From Nepenthes gracilis (lineage: Eukaryota; Streptophyta; Magnoliopsida; Caryophyllales; Nepenthaceae): a stretch of 64,000 nucleotides of DNA. Positions 61,167 to 64,000 of this stretch are shown in pieces; the first letter of the stretch is position 1, and each line of letters opens with the position of its first letter. Position numbers and translations under genes: made by a program. Below the pieces are notes generated by a model. The model had not been told where the DNA came from, made no database searches, and was given only the letters and a program-made list of their open reading frames with translations. Location: positions 23,391,716 through 23,455,715 of the forward strand of contig BSYO01000003.1 of the NCBI GenBank assembly GCA_033239525.1. The letters are read 5' to 3'.

Positions 61167-62060
61167 GCCTCAATTAAAGCAGGAGATGTACATATTGCTA
61201 GAGATGATGAGCTTTCAGATTTGTGGTACCATCGGTTGAGTCCCATGGGTGAGAAGGGCCTGAACTGTTTAGCGAAGAAAAATTATCTTCGGGGTGTAAA
61301 AACAGCTCAACTGAAGACTTGTTTTCATTGCATAGTTGGAAAGCAACGACGAATATCATTCATTAGCAATTCATCTGCAAGGAAGACTGATCTTCTTGAA
61401 TTGGTTCACACCGACATATGTGGCCCATCCAAGGTGAAGACCCTGGGAGGAGGACTTTCCTTCATCACCTTCATTGATGATTGTTCTAAAAAATTGTCGG
61501 TGTATCCGCTGAAATCGAAGGATCAAGCTTTTCTGTTCTTTAAGTATTTTCGTGCCTTGGTTGAGAGGCAAACGGGAAAGAAACTGAAATATATCCGAAG
61601 TGATAATGGTGGGGAGTACATCGGAGCGTTTGATGAGTACTGTCGTTCTCATGGAATTTGTCATCAGAAGACTCCAAAAGACACTGCAACTGAATGGGGT
61701 AGCCGAACCGATGAACGGGACTTTGATGGAGAGGGTCCGATGTGTGCTTTCGGAGGTGAAGCTCTCTGGCTCGTTTTGGGGGAAGCCTTGAGGGCCGTGG
61801 CTTATGTCGTCAACTTGTCATTACACGGTACATTGGATGGTGAAGTGTTTGAAAAGATGTGGACCGAAAAAGATGTATCCTACGATCACTTGCGCGTATT
61901 TGGATGTAAGGTCTTTATTCACGTTCCCAAAGATGAAAGGACTAAGCTGGAGTCAAATACCGGACAGTGTATATTTCTCGATTACGGCGAAGATGAGTTT
62001 GGGTATCGACTATATGATCCAATTGAGAAAAAGTTGATTTGATCTAGGGATGTCGTGTTT
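61167..62060 (+). pseudogene. Integrase, Copia element
   Basis: Integrase with LWYHRLSPMGEKGL and CFHCIVGKQRR (zinc-binding part; the second His of the usual LGH motif is changed), then VHTDICGPSKV and IRSDNGGEY with the first two catalytic Asp. The third catalytic residue lies in GVAEPMNGTLMERVR, which sits in another frame between about 61680 and 61785; the frame then returns at EALRAVAYVVNLSL. It ends with LRVFGCKVFIHVPKDERTK and RLYDPIEKKLI, with TGA at 62041-62043. Confidence 0.88.
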
Positions 62061-63250
62061 GTTGAGAACGAGACTATAGAGGATATCGGTAAAGGTTTAG
62101 AGTTTGTCTCTAAAAATGATGATAGCCGGGCGCATGATTTAAATCTTCTGCCGACACCTGTTCGTCAGCAGAGTGAAAGTCAAGGCGTTGCTGAAGAGGA
62201 AGAAGATCACGAGACTGCAGTGCCTGAGAGTGATGAGGATGAGGCTATTCCTCCTGATACTACAGTGCCTATCGAGACTGTTCCACTCCGACGATCCACG
62301 AGAGATCGAAGACCCCCTACTCGTCTGTCAGCCGAGGAGTATGTGTTACTCACAGACGGAAGAGAGCCCGAATGCTTCGAGGAAGCAATGAAGGATGAAC
62401 ACACGGCAGAGTGGATGGAAGCTATGCAAGAAGAGATGGCATCACTACATGAAAATCACACATTTGAGTTGACAAGGTTGCCAAAGGGAAGAAGAGCATT
62501 AAAGAACAAGTGGGTCTTCAGATTAAAAATAGATTAAAACAGCTCACAACCGAGGTATAAAGCAAGGCTGGTTGTGAAGGTTTTCAATCAACGAAAGGGT
62601 ATTGACTTCGACGAGATCTTTGCACCAGTGGTAAAGATGTCTTCTATTCGAGTGGTGCTCGGGTTGGCTGCTGTTCTTGACTTGGAGGTGGAACAGATGG
62701 ATGTGCGGACAACGTTTCTTCACAGTGAATTTGAAGAAGAAATCTACATGGAGCAACCGGAGGGATTCCTTGTCAAGGGAAAGGAGAACTTGGTGTGTCA
62801 TCTCAAGAAGAGTCTGTATAGCTTGAAACAAGCACCAAGGCAATGGTACATGAAATTTGAATATGTCATGGTAAATCAGGGCTATCAGAAAAAGACCTCG
62901 GATCATTGTGTTTTTGTTCAGACTTTTTCAGAGGATGATTTTGTTATTCTTTTGCTCTATATGGATGATATGCTAATTGTTGGGCGTAATACTTCTCGGA
63001 TCACGGAGTTAAAGCGACGGCTTGGGAAGTCCTTTGTTATGAAATATTTGGGACCGGCGAAGCAAATTATGAGAATTGGAATTTTTTGCGACCACAAATC
63101 AAGGAAGTTGTGGATGTCACAAGAGAGCTACGTGGAGAAAGTGCTTCAACGCTTCAACATGGAAAATGTAAAATCAGTTAGCACACCGTTGGCCAATCAC
63201 TTCAAGCTAAGTAATTGTCAATGTTCTTCTACCGAAGATGAGAAGGCACA
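62055..63250 (+). pseudogene. Reverse transcriptase, Copia element
   Basis: An acidic linker with VPLRRSTRDRRPPTRLS leads to RT: EEAMKDEHTAEWMEAMQEEM, LPKGRRALKNKWVFRLKID, a TAA at 62535-62537, then YKARLVVKVFNQRKGIDFDE, VEQMDVRTTFLHSEFEEEIY, SLYSLKQAPRQWY and the YMDD box at 62958-62969. Apart from the TAA, the domain is nearly intact. MDVRTTFLHSE has T where the family has A in the usual KTAFLHG motif. Confidence 0.9.
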
Positions 63251-63945
63251 TATGAAAGGCATACCCTATTCTTCAGCTGTGGGTAGCCTAATGTATGCCA
63301 TGGTGTGTACGAGACCCGATATAGCTTGTGCTGTTGGAGTTGTCAGTCGATTCTTATCAAATCCCGGTAAAGAGCATTGGTCCGCGGTAAAATAGATTTT
63401 GAAGTATCACCGAGGAACTTCTAAACAGTGTTTGTGCTTTGGAATCAACGTGCCCCTTCTGGTTAGATATACTGATGCAGATATGGCGGGTGATGTTGAC
63501 TCACGGAAGTCTACTTCGAAATATTTAGTCATGTTTGCAGGAGGAGCTGTTTCCTGAAAATTGAGATTGCAGAGGTGTGTTGCTCTCTCCACTACTGAAG
63601 CGAAATTTATTACTATTACAGAGGCAAGCAAGGAGATGCTATAAATGAAGAATTTCATTTGGAAACTTGGTCTCAAGTAGAAACGGTATGTGTTATTTTG
63701 CGACAATCAGTGCGATTCATCTTAGCAAGAACCCGTCCTTTCACGCCAAATCAAAGCATATTGATGTGAGGTATCAATGGGTGCGGAATGTTATTGACAC
63801 GGGTTCGTTGGTGCTGGAAAAGGTCGGGACCGAGGAGAATGGATCAGATATGGTGATCAAGACATTACAAACGGGGAAGCTTGAAACTTACCGTGCTATC
63901 GCCGGGATGACGATGTATGGCCCCATACTGTCGTGAGGGGGAGTT
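63250..63945 (+). pseudogene. RNase H, Copia element
   Basis: Starts with SAVGSLMYAMVCTRPDIACA and SRFLSNPGKEHWSAVK, then a TAG at 63394-63396. Further pieces are YTDADMAGDVDSRKSTSKYL, LSTTEAKFITITEASKEM and, after a frameshift near 63705, HAKSKHIDVRYQWVRNVI. Stops also lie near 63556, 63640 and 63677. A purine-rich TGAGGGGGAG (63934-63943) before the LTR is the polypurine tract. Confidence 0.85.
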
Positions 63946-64000
63946 TGTTGGGTTATGGGTCACTCCTGTGTAGGCCCATACCTACTAGATGTGGTGGGTG
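63946..64000 (+). repeat. 3' LTR of the Copia element (first 55 bases)
   Basis: TGTTGGGTTATGGGTCACTC repeats the start of the 5' LTR; the window ends after 55 bases. The right target-site duplication is outside. Confidence 0.9.

Larger units (their letters stand above)
59111..64000 (+). mobile_element. Ty1/Copia (Tork/Tnt1-like) retrotransposon, 3' end outside the window
   Basis: A near-complete element in Copia order gag-PR-INT-RT-RNaseH, with a 779-bp 5' LTR and the first 55 bases of the 3' LTR. Those 55 bases differ from the 5' LTR at about six positions, mostly C-to-T or G-to-A. Protein motifs fit the Tork/Tnt1 group. At least nine stops and several shifts make it non-autonomous. Confidence 0.92.

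Overview
This is a transposon-rich stretch of a plant nuclear genome, most likely a eudicot. The evidence is spliced genes for plant-type V-ATPase subunit F, a DUF506 protein and histone H2A.Z, set in AT-rich DNA full of Ty1/Copia and Ty3/Gypsy LTR sequences. I saw no bacterial, organellar, tRNA or rRNA sequence. The species cannot be named from the sequence.

There are three host genes. VHA-F (+, exons 2-4 at 1623-3027) has its first exon missing, presumably left of the window. A DUF506/PDDEXK-like gene (-, three exons, 7262 to 5526) lies convergent to it. A two-exon H2A.Z gene (+, 43169-48035) has a 4.4 kb intron. These are independent housekeeping or regulatory genes and show no shared pathway.

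The rest is dominated by LTR retrotransposons. Five solo LTRs have exact 5-bp target-site duplications (TSDs): 10419-13096 (GTTTA), 15498-17281 (ACGTA), 19962-20662 (GTGAG), 41372-42328 (AGTTT) and 46071-46817 (GATAA). Two more have a 4/5 match: 167-1129 and 25826-26619. Three LTR-like copies have no clear TSD: 14661-15453, 21552-24120 (reverse) and 26863-27696.

Three long elements are present. Element 1 (28788-39488, TSD GATAC) and element 2 (about 49065-58749) are decayed Tat-lineage Gypsy elements. Both have PR-RT-RNaseH-aRNaseH-INT order and an extra antisense ORF between pol and the 3' LTR. A Tork/Tnt1-like Copia element starts at 59111 and runs off the window just inside its 3' LTR. All three carry many stops and frameshifts, mostly of the C-to-T/G-to-A kind expected from decay of methylated DNA.

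The least routine features are two minisatellites grown inside a solo LTR (15498-17281), the homologous antisense ORFs of the two Tat elements, a reverse-oriented Copia solo LTR inside the H2A.Z intron, and a solo LTR ending about 200 bp upstream of the apparent H2A.Z leader. I found no convincing new gene system; the interest is in repeat structure and in insertions next to genes.
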